Source: JAAYJR01 sp964563975
Lineage (GTDB): Bacteria; Bacteroidota; Bacteroidia; Bacteroidales; Prolixibacteraceae
Length of the DNA stretch: 64,000 nucleotides
Assembly: GCA_964563975.1 (NCBI GenBank)
Contig: CAZLZJ010000006.1
Span: 14,772 to 78,771 of the forward strand
Direction of reading: 5' to 3'
Positions 17,181 to 26,278 of this stretch are shown here, piece by piece. A program made the position numbers and the translations under genes. Below the pieces are notes generated by a model. It saw nothing but the letters and a program-made list of their open reading frames with translations, was not told the origin of the DNA and ran no database searches. Position 1 is the stretch's first letter. Every line of letters starts with the position of its first letter.

Positions 17181-18566
17181 ATGGCACTGCAACAACAAAG
17201 ACAAAATATTGAACAGTTAAGAGAAAAAGTAGCCGAAAAAACCGCACAGGTCGAAAAACCGGAGGAGTTACTAAAACAAAGCCTCGATGGTCTGGCAACA
17301 ATCGGAGGGTTTGACCTTTTGGAGGTGGCTATAGACGGGGTCCAAAATCTTAACCCTGAACGAAAAGCAAGAAAAAAAATATTTCTCACCGAAGAATCAA
17401 AAAAAGGAGAGCGGGAAGAGGTGAAAAAAACTCTTCAGCTTTGGGCTGCTGTAGTATCCTCAGCCGACAACATTATGGAGATGCTGGAAAGCTGTGAACA
17501 AAGTGCACAGGTTGCCGAAAGCACTCTCACAAAAAACTTGGGCAAAGCTATAGAGGTAACTAAAGAGCTCGAAAAATCATACAGAACGGTAGCACTCTTT
17601 TTTAAAAATACGGGAAGTAATAAAATTAAAAATATCACATTTTTAAATGCCGCACCGGATCAGTTAAAAGATTTGGACGATACACGCTTTATTGATGCCA
17701 TACAAGCAGAACTTGTACAAAATTTTGACCGGCTTGACCTTCGGGATAACTATAGTTTATTGGTTGTACCCGGATACCTTGGTTCAAACAAAGTGGTTGA
17801 AAAATGGGCAAAAATAGCCCACGAAAATAAGGTGATGCTTATTACCGATTTTGAACATTTAGACACTCCCGATGATGTTATGGAGATGTTTGAATCGGCA
17901 AATCTTACAGGAGGTGACATATATCGCTCTAATGTGCTGATGACCTGCAACTATCTTGTAGGCCGTGATAAATACAAAGAGGTAGGAGAAGATGAAGAGC
18001 TCTATATACCTCCTTCGGGAGCACTTGCAGGAACAATATACCAGACTCTAATGTCGCAGGTTGCCGCAGGTAAAAAACATGGCAGTCTGAGTGAAGTTGA
18101 CGGAGTTCGCTTTGATCTGAAAAAAAGTGAAATTGCTAATCTTGAAAAATTAGGATTGATACCTATGGTCAATGAATACGGTAAGGTTATGGCCTTTTCA
18201 GCCAAAACTCTCTTTAACGGTGATAACCTCGGTCTTCAGACCTATTCAGTTGTAAGGGTTTTCGATTATGTAACCAAAGTGCTGATGGATTTCCTTAATA
18301 GAAGAGCTTTTGAAAATTTCAATACAAAAACCAGAAGAGAGATATTAAGTCAGATAACAAGGTTTCTTGACAGTATTACGGGACCAGGTAAACTTATTGA
18401 AAAATTTTCTATTAAACGATTTGAACAGGACAGGATACAAAAAGACAGGATACATTTGGATATACATATGACTCCATACTTCCCGGCAAAAAATTTCATG
18501 ATCAAAATGGATGGGCAAAAAGGAGATGACGGGAATGAGTGGGATACCGAATATGAACAAAACTAA
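17181..18566 (+). CDS. tssC: T6SS contractile sheath large subunit TssC (VipB)
   Basis: Large sheath subunit, 461 residues. A coiled-coil-like N-terminal region (RQNIEQLREKVAEKTAQVEK) is followed by the body typical of T6SSiii TssC proteins: FFKNTGSNKIKNITFLNAAP, LLVVPGYLGSNKVVEKWAKI, VMLITDFEHLDTPDDVMEMF, GDIYRSNVLMTCNYLVGRDK and PSGALAGTIYQ. The C-terminal part (DIHMTPYFPAKNFMIKMDGQ) fits the sheath fold contributing to strand exchange. It forms heterodimers with TssB around the Hcp tube. It shares the operon with tssB and tssD. Confidence 0.9.
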   Translation: MALQQQRQNIEQLREKVAEKTAQVEKPEELLKQSLDGLATIGGFDLLEVAIDGVQNLNPERKARKKIFLTEESKKGEREEVKKTLQLWAAVVSSADNIMEMLESCEQSAQVAESTLTKNLGKAIEVTKELEKSYRTVALFFKNTGSNKIKNITFLNAAPDQLKDLDDTRFIDAIQAELVQNFDRLDLRDNYSLLVVPGYLGSNKVVEKWAKIAHENKVMLITDFEHLDTPDDVMEMFESANLTGGDIYRSNVLMTCNYLVGRDKYKEVGEDEELYIPPSGALAGTIYQTLMSQVAAGKKHGSLSEVDGVRFDLKKSEIANLEKLGLIPMVNEYGKVMAFSAKTLFNGDNLGLQTYSVVRVFDYVTKVLMDFLNRRAFENFNTKTRREILSQITRFLDSITGPGKLIEKFSIKRFEQDRIQKDRIHLDIHMTPYFPAKNFMIKMDGQKGDDGNEWDTEYEQN

Positions 18567-18601
18567 CTTTTTTATTTTTTATCAACTTTTATCTTTTTAT
18601 T

Positions 18602-18991
18602 ATGTCATTTAAAGCAATTTTTAAAGTAGACGGCAATGAATACAGAGTATTGAATTGTCATTACAATCTTAACCAGGAAGTCGATAAAACCGGCAGGCCT
18701 TCATCTACTGTGCGCGGAGGAGTGGTTGATCTTACTATTGAATCAACCGACGATACAAGTATGTTCGAATGGATGTGCGACAGTTATATGAGAAAGGATG
18801 CAACCATAACATTCAATAAGCGTGATGAAGACTCCAAAATGAAAGAGTTGGAGATCACCGAAGCCTATATGGTAAAATATGAGGAATCATTTGATGATAC
18901 AGGGTCCGGAGCAATGGTACAATCTTTTTCACTCTCAGCCAAAAGCATGAAAATGGGCAATGGCGAGCATGAAAATGAATGGGCAATGTAA
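18602..18991 (+). CDS. tssD: T6SS tube protein TssD (Hcp), copy 1
   Basis: Inner tube protein of 129 residues that stacks as hexamers inside the sheath and carries effectors. It has the Bacteroidota TssD pattern: MSFKAIFKVDGNEYRVLNCH start, LNQEVDKTGRPSSTVRGGVV, STDDTSMFEWMCDSYMRKDA, and a C-terminal strand ending SLSAKSMKMGNGEHENEWAM. There is no extension that would indicate an effector fusion. It lies 35 bases after tssC. A second hcp gene follows at 19105. Confidence 0.93.
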   Translation: MSFKAIFKVDGNEYRVLNCHYNLNQEVDKTGRPSSTVRGGVVDLTIESTDDTSMFEWMCDSYMRKDATITFNKRDEDSKMKELEITEAYMVKYEESFDDTGSGAMVQSFSLSAKSMKMGNGEHENEWAM

Positions 18992-19045
18992 AATCAACCG
19001 GTATTATAAAATTTATAATCCGGAGATACGAAGTTTTTTAGAAAT

Positions 19046-19068
19046 TTCACAAAAGTCATTTTTGTGAA
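19046..19068 (+). other. Intergenic hairpin between the two hcp genes
   Basis: TTCACAAAA (19046-19054) and TTTTGTGAA (19060-19068) form a perfect 9-bp stem with a five-base loop in the 113-base hcp1-hcp2 gap. There is no U-tract, so it is more likely an mRNA 3'-end stabiliser or processing signal for the tssD1 transcript than a terminator. Inference only. Confidence 0.35.
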
Positions 19069-19104
19069 GAGTGATAATATTTTAATATTTTTCATCTGAT
19101 AAGT

Positions 19105-19530
19105 ATGTCTTTAACCGCAAGGCTCTTTATTAAGGGCCATCAACATGAACAGAAAGGGATAAAAGTTTTGTCCTGCAATTACAATTTTACTCAAAGCAGT
19201 TCAATTGAAGAAGGAGGGCGTGCCATGGGTGTTGTCAAAGCAGGACTGATAAATATTACCATCCCCGGAATCAATGATGCAGAACTGGTGCAATGGATGT
19301 TGCTAAGAGATATGAGAAAAGAAGGTAAAATCAGTTTTTACGGCATTGATCCGCAAACAGCTGCTCAACAGGAAACAAAAACACTCTCGTTCGAAGACGG
19401 AGTACTTGTTAATTACTATGAGTCATTCACAGATGAATCTGATATGACAATAAATTTAAGTATCTCGGCACGGGCAATTACTCTTTCCAATGTTAAATGG
19501 GAAACAGAGTGGGATGTGCTAAATTATTAA
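19105..19530 (+). CDS. tssD: T6SS tube protein TssD (Hcp), copy 2, divergent
   Basis: A second Hcp-like protein of 141 residues with the same frame of motifs as the first (LSCNYNFTQSSSIEEGGRAM, KAGLINITIPGINDAELVQW, MLLRDMRKEGKISF) but clearly divergent in sequence. The C-terminus (ISARAITLSNVKWETEWDVL) aligns with the first copy's SAKSMKMG tail. Some Bacteroidota T6SS loci carry more than one hcp, with one copy thought to form the tube and others to carry effectors or to interact with VgrG. Being directly before vgrG (12 bases) makes a role at the tube tip plausible. Confidence 0.85.
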   Translation: MSLTARLFIKGHQHEQKGIKVLSCNYNFTQSSSIEEGGRAMGVVKAGLINITIPGINDAELVQWMLLRDMRKEGKISFYGIDPQTAAQQETKTLSFEDGVLVNYYESFTDESDMTINLSISARAITLSNVKWETEWDVLNY

Positions 19531-19542
19531 CAATTAATATTA

Positions 19543-21384
19543 ATGGCTCTACTTTCAAAAATCGATATCTCGATAAATCAAAAGCCATTTAAAAGCTTCC
19601 GGCAAGTATCAATTAGTCAGAATCTCTATGGAACCGACAGATTTGAGATCAGATGCCGTTATGATGCAATGGAAGAGATTGATGGCTTCCTGATAGAAAA
19701 ATCAAAAAATTTTCTTGGTCTGCCTATTGTTATTCAAACTAAGTTTTTAATAAGCAGTGATGAAAAAGATGGCATTAATTTCCGGGGTTATGTTACGGAA
19801 ATTCAAAGTTTAAGAAGCGGAATATCTGATTATGACGAGGTTGTTATTTCAGGAGGCAGTTCAGAAATTGCATTAGACAGAAAACCAACAAATCGGGCAT
19901 TTATTGACAATACCCTTGAAGAAATTGTAAAGGAGGTTCTTAAAAAGTATCAGCTGAAATCTAAAATTTCTCCCAGGAACAAGGAGAGATTTCCATATAT
20001 TGTACAGTTTGAAGAGAGCGATCTTGAATTTCTGAAACGCCTGTCGATCCGTTATGGAGAATGGTGCTATTATAACGGGCAGGACTTTATTTTCGGAGAG
20101 ATACCGGCAGGACAAAAGTCGGAAACCCTGACTTTGGGGTCTAATCTGAAAAACCTGAAATATAAACTCAGGGCAAATCCCGTAAAATTCAGCCTTTTCA
20201 CCTTCGATCCGATGAAGTCTGATGTTTACAGATACAATTCGGGTAGCAGCAAAATTGAAAGTAATCTGAATATGTATGGCAAGCATGCATTAAAAATGTC
20301 AAAAACACTATATACCGAAGAGGGACGGGATTATTATGAGCATATCAATGTTAAAGAGACAGATTATAAAAAAGGGCTGGACATTGTGGGCGAAACTATT
20401 GAGTCGGTTGATGCAGTGAAACTGAACGATATCTCCGGAATCTCTTTCAACGGGTTTCTTAATGCAGGCACAGAGGTAAAAATTGATTGTAACAAACAGG
20501 ATGAAAAAGGTAAAGTGGACTATGGAAAGTATATAATTACCGCTGTTAACCATAAAATGGATGCCACTCTGAATTACCAAAACAGCTTCACGGCAATTCC
20601 AGCCGAAACGTCAATACCTGAAAATACCAATCCATACTTAGTCAGAATATCTTCAAATCAAATTGGTGTGGTGGAAGATAACAAAGATCCGGAAAAATTG
20701 GGAAGAGTCAAAATAAGTTTCCGGTGGATGGAAGGGCAGCAAATAACTCCCTGGATCAGGATTGCAACACCATATACCCATAAGGAAGCGGGTTTCTTTT
20801 TTATCCCGGAAAAAAACTCCAGGGTTTTAGTAGGCTTCGAAGACGGGGATGTTGAAAAACCTTATATCCTCGGTACTTTATTCGATAAAGATGCAAGCCC
20901 TGATCCTTCCTGGGCAGGAAATAGAAATGAGAGCAGTGCCAAAATGCATGCAATACGCACCGCCATGGGAAATACCATTGAGTTTGAGGATTCAGACGGA
21001 GGAGAAAAAATCACTATATTCAGCAGCGGGGATAAAAACAGGATCACCCTTGACAGCTCTAAAAATACACTTACCATCCATACCGAAGGAACATTAAATA
21101 TCAATGCCTCAAAAATTAATATAAAAGCAGAGAAAGAGTTCAATCTGAATTGTGAAAAATCTCAGGTATCTGTGACAAACGATATGGAGACCACTGTAGG
21201 CAATGATGCTTCCGTAGCCATTGCCGGAGACAACCGGGTCAATGTAACAGGTAATGTTAAAGTTGAAGGTGTTGATATAGAAATATCTGCTTTAACATCT
21301 CTCAAATCATCCGCAAAGCTATCTGCAGAATTGAGTGCAGGCGGAAATACTGTAATCAAAGGAGGTTTGGTACAAATAAATTAA
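19543..21384 (+). CDS. tssI: T6SS spike protein TssI (VgrG)
   Basis: Trimeric spike at the end of the Hcp tube, 613 residues. Segments: gp27-like N-terminal region (to about 360), then the OB-fold (gp5-like) block EKLGRVKISFRWMEGQQITP and HKEAGFFFIPEKNSRVLVGF, ending around YILGTLFDKDAS, then a beta-helix of repeated strands (SKINIKAEKEFNLNC, VSVTNDMETTVGN, INVTGN-like repeats) that ends at residue 613. There is no additional C-terminal effector domain. The PAAR gene follows 18 bases on. It is the only vgrG in the window. Confidence 0.93.
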   Translation: MALLSKIDISINQKPFKSFRQVSISQNLYGTDRFEIRCRYDAMEEIDGFLIEKSKNFLGLPIVIQTKFLISSDEKDGINFRGYVTEIQSLRSGISDYDEVVISGGSSEIALDRKPTNRAFIDNTLEEIVKEVLKKYQLKSKISPRNKERFPYIVQFEESDLEFLKRLSIRYGEWCYYNGQDFIFGEIPAGQKSETLTLGSNLKNLKYKLRANPVKFSLFTFDPMKSDVYRYNSGSSKIESNLNMYGKHALKMSKTLYTEEGRDYYEHINVKETDYKKGLDIVGETIESVDAVKLNDISGISFNGFLNAGTEVKIDCNKQDEKGKVDYGKYIITAVNHKMDATLNYQNSFTAIPAETSIPENTNPYLVRISSNQIGVVEDNKDPEKLGRVKISFRWMEGQQITPWIRIATPYTHKEAGFFFIPEKNSRVLVGFEDGDVEKPYILGTLFDKDASPDPSWAGNRNESSAKMHAIRTAMGNTIEFEDSDGGEKITIFSSGDKNRITLDSSKNTLTIHTEGTLNINASKINIKAEKEFNLNCEKSQVSVTNDMETTVGNDASVAIAGDNRVNVTGNVKVEGVDIEISALTSLKSSAKLSAELSAGGNTVIKGGLVQIN

Positions 21385-21402
21385 ATATTTTTTATAAAAC
21401 AA

Positions 21403-21711
21403 ATGCCACCAGCAGCAAGAATTAATGATATGCAAGTCTGCCCGATGCAAACACCGGGAGTTCCTCCCATACCCCATGTCGGGGGACCTATTTTACCTCC
21501 GGGATGCCCCACTGTTTTAATAGGAGGAATGCCTGCAGCACGTGTCAGCGATACTGCCTTTTGCACAGCCCCCCCGGCAATGGTCAACACCATAGCAACA
21601 GGTTCTGCAACAGTTACAATAGGAGGAATGCCTGCAGCAAGAGCAGGTGATCTTACAGCTCATGGAGGAACAATTGTGGGAGGTTGCCCTACGGTGATGA
21701 TCGGAGGATAA
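21403..21711 (+). CDS. PAAR-domain spike-tip protein
   Basis: Small 102-residue protein with repeated PAAR units: PPAARINDMQVC, a central PTVLIGGMPAARVSDTAFC and VTIGGMPAARAGDLTAHGG, ending CPTVMIGG. It sharpens the VgrG tip and binds a metal through the conserved His/Cys. No fused toxin domain is present, so any effector must be delivered through a different carrier. It lies directly after vgrG and 119 bases before tssN. Confidence 0.93.
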   Translation: MPPAARINDMQVCPMQTPGVPPIPHVGGPILPPGCPTVLIGGMPAARVSDTAFCTAPPAMVNTIATGSATVTIGGMPAARAGDLTAHGGTIVGGCPTVMIGG

Positions 21712-21830
21712 TTATTAAACTTTATAAAACCGCTCTAACTGTCTTGCTTTTTTTCATTTTGAAAAATATCCTTTGTTTTAGGAATTTACCGGATTCTTTT
21801 ATATTTTTATATCAAAAATACTCCCTGTAA

Positions 21831-22688
21831 ATGAGCGGAACAAGTTTGGCATTAAAAATAGGCAGTTTAGTCTTAGGATTGGGAACATTTTATATAATGT
21901 TCAAAAAGGTAAAAGGACTTAAAAGGTATGGATTGGCGGGCCTTTTTTATATTCTCCTGACATCACTGATTATAGCCTTATCAACACTGCTGTTGCTTAT
22001 GAAACCCAAGGTAGATGAGCTGACTGCTCTTATTCCTGCACAACTGGTTATAATTACTTTCGGCATAATACATGTTATTGCAGCAAAATATTTACTGCCG
22101 TGGTATGCTGAAAAAAGTTTCAATATGCAACTGGTTTTTATGATTTGTATTCTCCTGTTCAGTTATTTTTTCTTTAACCTCTCTTTCACCTTTTTTGTTG
22201 AACCGGCTGTTGCCCTTGTATGGTACCTTTCATTACTCTGGTTTCTTGTTCCCCCTTTCTTAAACCAAACAGCCTTAAAACTACTTGAAATTCCTCCCAA
22301 AAAGTATAAAACATGGGAGTACCCGCTTAATGTACGTATTAATGATCCCACGGATGAAGAGATGGAAAATCCTGTTGTCATCAGTTTTGTTTTTAAGAAA
22401 CACCCTGAAGCATCTGAAAAAACTACATTCAGAGCCAAAGCTCCCTTGGCGATGCCCTTAGGAAGGCTGTTCTATTTTTTTATTGATGATTACAACAGCA
22501 GGCACCCCGAAGGACCGGTAACATTTACCGGAGAAAATAATAATCCTGATCAGTGGGTCTTTTTTAAGATCGACAGCAAATTGTTAAAATTAAAAACAGC
22601 CCTTGATCCCGAAGCTACAATCCTAAAATGTAAGATAAAGGAGAATGATATTATAGAATGTGAGAGAATATTAAAGACAGAGATATGA
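21831..22688 (+). CDS. tssN: T6SSiii membrane-complex protein TssN
   Basis: A Bacteroidota-specific inner-membrane T6SS component of 285 residues. The N-terminal half has five or so hydrophobic segments (for example LKIGSLVLGLGTFYIMF, YGLAGLFYILLTSLIIALST, VIITFGIIHVIAAKYLL, LVFMICILLFSYFFF) and the C-terminal half is a cytoplasmic domain (TWEYPLNVRINDPTDEEMEN, FRAKAPLAMPLGRLFYFFID). Subtype-iii systems lack TssJ, TssL and TssM; TssN belongs to the complex that replaces them and contacts the baseplate. It overlaps tssO by four bases (ATGA), indicating translational coupling. Confidence 0.88.
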   Translation: MSGTSLALKIGSLVLGLGTFYIMFKKVKGLKRYGLAGLFYILLTSLIIALSTLLLLMKPKVDELTALIPAQLVIITFGIIHVIAAKYLLPWYAEKSFNMQLVFMICILLFSYFFFNLSFTFFVEPAVALVWYLSLLWFLVPPFLNQTALKLLEIPPKKYKTWEYPLNVRINDPTDEEMENPVVISFVFKKHPEASEKTTFRAKAPLAMPLGRLFYFFIDDYNSRHPEGPVTFTGENNNPDQWVFFKIDSKLLKLKTALDPEATILKCKIKENDIIECERILKTEI

Positions 22689-23344
22689 AACCACTTAATA
22701 AAAAAGAGAGAAACAAGGCAATCTTAAAAGTTACGGGACTATTTCTGATAACATTTATTATTGCGATTTTGGTTGGTTTTACCACTATGAACACAGCTAC
22801 CCTTTCTGATAAAAAATCAAATACAGAGCTTAAAAAATTAAAAGATAATCTGAAGTTTCAGGAGGAAATATTTGGCCCTAATGTAAACCAGGCAACCGGC
22901 TTACTTACTAAATTGCCAAAATACAAGGAAGAAGGTGAAAATAAAGAGGTCTTAAACCAGGATATTGCCGCACTGCTCAGCAAAACAAAAAATGAAATTG
23001 CACCGGAAGAGACATGGGAAACAACCATGTATAAAGATGTTATACAATCTTTGTCAAATCTTCAGCTGGCATACAACGATCAGATCAGCCTGTTGGAAGA
23101 CCTCGGGCAATCAGGTGAAGTAAGTAAAAAGCTTCAGGAGTGTATGGCTGAAAAAAACCAATTACAAAACCAGCTTAACATGATCCAGGCATCCGGAGGC
23201 GGCGGAGGTGGAGGCGGCGGCGGAAGTAACGCTGCAGTAGCGCAGCTTGAAAAAGACCTTAAAGATACACAGCAAAAGCTACGGCAGTGTAACCTTGAAA
23301 ACAGGGCTCTTAAGCAGGAAGTAGAAAAAATGAGAAGCCGTTAA
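22685..23344 (+). CDS. tssO: T6SSiii membrane-complex protein TssO
   Basis: A 219-residue protein with one N-terminal transmembrane helix (LFLITFIIAILVGF, about 15-28) and a periplasmic region rich in coiled coil. Two long heptad stretches (LQECMAEKNQLQNQLNMIQA, then LEKDLKDTQQKLRQCNLENR) flank a run of ten Gly residues (DNA 23195-23224), probably a hinge. It resembles TssO of subtype-iii systems, which sits beside TssN. It ends the plus-strand half; its stop is 20 bases from that of the convergent PKD gene. Confidence 0.85.
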   Translation: MKPLNKKERNKAILKVTGLFLITFIIAILVGFTTMNTATLSDKKSNTELKKLKDNLKFQEEIFGPNVNQATGLLTKLPKYKEEGENKEVLNQDIAALLSKTKNEIAPEETWETTMYKDVIQSLSNLQLAYNDQISLLEDLGQSGEVSKKLQECMAEKNQLQNQLNMIQASGGGGGGGGGGSNAAVAQLEKDLKDTQQKLRQCNLENRALKQEVEKMRSR

Positions 23345-23364
23345 AAATATTAACTCAACATCAT

Positions 23365-26232
23365 TTAATTCAATTTTCCAAATGGATCGGTTTTGACAAT
23401 CAATGCTTTCCGGTTGTTGCCTATTTTTTGTTCTCCCGATATCAGATAACCGCCGTCGGTTGTCTGCAACAGGTCATTTACAAACTGATCGCCGGGAAGA
23501 GTGATATCCTCATATTTTACTAATATATCACCTGTCTTATCGATCCAGAAAAGGGCAATATCATAATCAAGCCCATTAAACCTGTGACTGGCAATTAAGT
23601 AGCCATCAGGGATCCTGATCATAACCGGCTTATATTTCACTATTTCCTCCTTTTTAATTAAACAGGGTAATAAAGTGGCACAATCAGTCGGTCCGCCACC
23701 GGCATCTATCAAAATAAAGCTTATTTCAAAATTATCCCGGTTCTCTTCGCTCTCCTTAGCCCGTAAAATCGCATAGCCGCCCTGATAAGACTCCTTAATG
23801 TTGCAACCGATAACATTAGTATTCGACCTGATTACATGCATTTCACCATGACCCTTGCGATCAATCTTTCCGAAAAGCATCATTTTAGGCAATTTATCAT
23901 TTTCCTGGTAATAGCCGGTCAAAGCAAATCCGCCATCCATTATTGGTACCAGGTCAGTGGCAAGCTTTGTGCCTACATATTTAAAAGTACGGTCTGTCAG
24001 CGTTATTATTCTTCCCGAATTATCGGTCTTCTGAAATAAGATATCTATTGGATACCTGTCGTTCAACGTATTGGCAACCACTCCAACTTCATTTGTTTTG
24101 CTGAATGCCAACATGGGAAATGCATAATCAACGGAATATTTTTTATTCAATTCAAAAAGGACCCTGTTGCCGGTTTTCAATCCGGAATTTATACTTTGCA
24201 CCAAAAGCTTACCCGATTCATCTATCCCGCTCATCATCAGATCATTTTTATTTTCCAATCCGGTTATTGCATAAATATCACCATCCAGCTTTTTTTGATC
24301 CATAATTTTACCCCTGCTGTCTATTTTTATAACGGACGATCCTGAACCTTTTGATTTTAAAGCAGCAATATATTCATTGCCGGAAGATTCAGCCAATGAG
24401 TAAGCACCAATATAGTCTCCTTTTATTTCATCTGATCTGACAAATGTGCTATAGCTGCTCTTTAACAGGATCTCCTTTGAAGTCTTATTAACTTTGCCTG
24501 TCTTTGAGTTTATTGCTTCAAGTGTAACAATATATTTACCGGGAGCAGTATAACTATGACTCGGAGAAAAATCGGACGATTCATTTCTGTCGGAATCCAA
24601 ATCGCCAAAATCCCATTTATATATATCTGCATTTTTGGAAATATTTTTAAAATCAGCCTTTACAGGTACAAAATCGCTGTTAAGCACCAATTCGAATCCT
24701 GCCTCCGGAGGTGCAATAACAGTTTCCTTTGCAGGAACTTCCGCCGGTTTAACGGGAGGCTCTTCAAGAGGTTCTTCAGGTTTTGTCTCAGTAGTTTTCT
24801 CTACAGGACTTTCAGAGGGCTGCGAAGATCCCCTTATCACTACTACGTCAGTTGCAGTGCTCTTTACACTAAAGCCCCCGGCAGAAACAGTCAGAGAGAC
24901 TGTGTAGTTGCCTTGCTGCCTGTAGGTGTGAACCGGATTTTCCTTGTTGGAACTATTTTCATCTCCCGATTCGGGGTCGCCAAAATCCCACAAATACTCC
25001 TCCGCATTAACCGAACTATTCTGAAAAATAACCGTAGCAGGGCCTAAAACATTATTATTTTGGATACTGAACTTTGCTTCAGGAGGCTTAGGCAACTCTG
25101 CAACCGTAATGGTCTCAGAATATTTATCAGCTTTTTTATTACTGCCGCTCCAGGCAGAAAGTTCAACTTTATAACTCCCGGGCATAGAAAAAATGTGCGC
25201 CGGGTCCCGCTCTTCCGATCTGTTTTTATTTCCTGAACCCGGATCACCAAAATTCCATTCGTATCGATCAGCATTTTCCGATGTATTCTTAAAAACCACG
25301 GTAGCCGGTGCCGCTTCGGTCGACATAGTATATATAAAAGCTGCCCTGGCAGTTGCAACCTGACCCACTGTAACCTCCCTGACTATAGTATCAGAAAGGC
25401 CGCTAAAATTGTTCCTTACAATCAACTGTGCCTGATATACCCCTTCTGATTTATATTTATGAGTAGCATGTTCTTTATCAGACCTGTTATTTTTTCCGGA
25501 TCCGGGATCCCCAAAATTCCAGCTGTATTTATCCGCATTAACCGATTTATTAATAAAGCTGACCTTTGATTTCGGCATTTGGTTATTCCCTTCAATAATA
25601 AAATCAGCAACAACCGGATCGTATGTTTTTATTTCAATACTTTGATAATAGGTATTTTCAAGATTAAGCTGGGTATTTCTGGCAACTAACGATATAGAGT
25701 ATATTCCCCCTTTTTGATATATATGTTTCGGGTCTTTTTCAAAAGAAACATTTCCGGCTCCGGATGAAGGATCACCAAAGTCCCATCTAAATTCATTGGC
25801 AAATGTCGATTTATTTGAAAAAACCACTTCACTTGGCGCATACCCGTTATTACCCGTAGATGTAATCTGAAAGACAGCCTGTGGTTCATTCTCTTTATAA
25901 GCAAAAACATCAACTTTAACACTGTTGATATCTCCTTCAAACTCATCTTTAAAATACCACACTATTGCCTTTTCTTTCCCGGGACCTATTTGTGTTCCTA
26001 TATCACCGTAAGCAGAAGAGATCTTGATCTGCCTGCCATCGGATGTAACTAACAGGATGACACTAAATGATTTAGCTCCTGATGTTTCAACAATATCGTA
26101 TGTAATTATTAACTTCTCTCCTTCTGAAACGGTTTTAGAAACATTTACAGCATAATTTTCCTGAGACTTTAAATTTATTCCTGCTATTGACAAAAACAGG
26201 CAAACGATAAAAAATTTAACTTGAGTCTTCAT
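23365..26232 (-). CDS. Exported PKD-repeat protein with C-terminal propeller-like region, T6SS-associated
   Basis: A 955-residue secreted or periplasmic protein, last gene of the minus-strand T6SS half. I chose the ATG at 26232 (MKTQVKFFIVCLFL, signal peptide ending near LKSQ); the frame is open to 26289 but that extension would hide the signal. Order: an N-terminal domain (25-115), PKD repeats at about 118-203, 208-289, 296-378 and 385-466 (each with W-[DN]-FGDP and a late YxVxL-type strand), a Pro/Glu linker (470-509), a fifth PKD (510-595), and a 350-residue series of short beta blades (FALTGYYQEND, GGYLISGEQKIGN) like a propeller. It lies 46 bases after tssF. The position suggests an envelope component of the apparatus; TssP/TssR identity could not be established by eye. 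Confidence 0.7.
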   Translation of the reverse strand: MKTQVKFFIVCLFLSIAGINLKSQENYAVNVSKTVSEGEKLIITYDIVETSGAKSFSVILLVTSDGRQIKISSAYGDIGTQIGPGKEKAIVWYFKDEFEGDINSVKVDVFAYKENEPQAVFQITSTGNNGYAPSEVVFSNKSTFANEFRWDFGDPSSGAGNVSFEKDPKHIYQKGGIYSISLVARNTQLNLENTYYQSIEIKTYDPVVADFIIEGNNQMPKSKVSFINKSVNADKYSWNFGDPGSGKNNRSDKEHATHKYKSEGVYQAQLIVRNNFSGLSDTIVREVTVGQVATARAAFIYTMSTEAAPATVVFKNTSENADRYEWNFGDPGSGNKNRSEERDPAHIFSMPGSYKVELSAWSGSNKKADKYSETITVAELPKPPEAKFSIQNNNVLGPATVIFQNSSVNAEEYLWDFGDPESGDENSSNKENPVHTYRQQGNYTVSLTVSAGGFSVKSTATDVVVIRGSSQPSESPVEKTTETKPEEPLEEPPVKPAEVPAKETVIAPPEAGFELVLNSDFVPVKADFKNISKNADIYKWDFGDLDSDRNESSDFSPSHSYTAPGKYIVTLEAINSKTGKVNKTSKEILLKSSYSTFVRSDEIKGDYIGAYSLAESSGNEYIAALKSKGSGSSVIKIDSRGKIMDQKKLDGDIYAITGLENKNDLMMSGIDESGKLLVQSINSGLKTGNRVLFELNKKYSVDYAFPMLAFSKTNEVGVVANTLNDRYPIDILFQKTDNSGRIITLTDRTFKYVGTKLATDLVPIMDGGFALTGYYQENDKLPKMMLFGKIDRKGHGEMHVIRSNTNVIGCNIKESYQGGYAILRAKESEENRDNFEISFILIDAGGGPTDCATLLPCLIKKEEIVKYKPVMIRIPDGYLIASHRFNGLDYDIALFWIDKTGDILVKYEDITLPGDQFVNDLLQTTDGGYLISGEQKIGNNRKALIVKTDPFGKLN

Positions 26233-26278
26233 TGCTATTATTTTAAATTTGAGGATTATCACCCGCCAACCTGAAAAT

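Noticed and set aside
23195..23224. G-rich run on the plus strand as a G-quadruplex or phase-variation tract
   Set aside because: It encodes ten Gly residues with mixed GGA/GGC/GGT codons in tssO, a linker rather than a homopolymer tract.
24685..24700. TTCGAATCC sequence resembling a tRNA T-loop
   Set aside because: It lies within the PKD coding sequence on the other strand, and no acceptor or anticodon arm fits around it.
24900..25900. Repeated near-identical stretches in the PKD gene as direct DNA repeats or recombination sites
   Set aside because: They are explained by homologous protein domains; they are diverged and spaced by about 85-90 codons.
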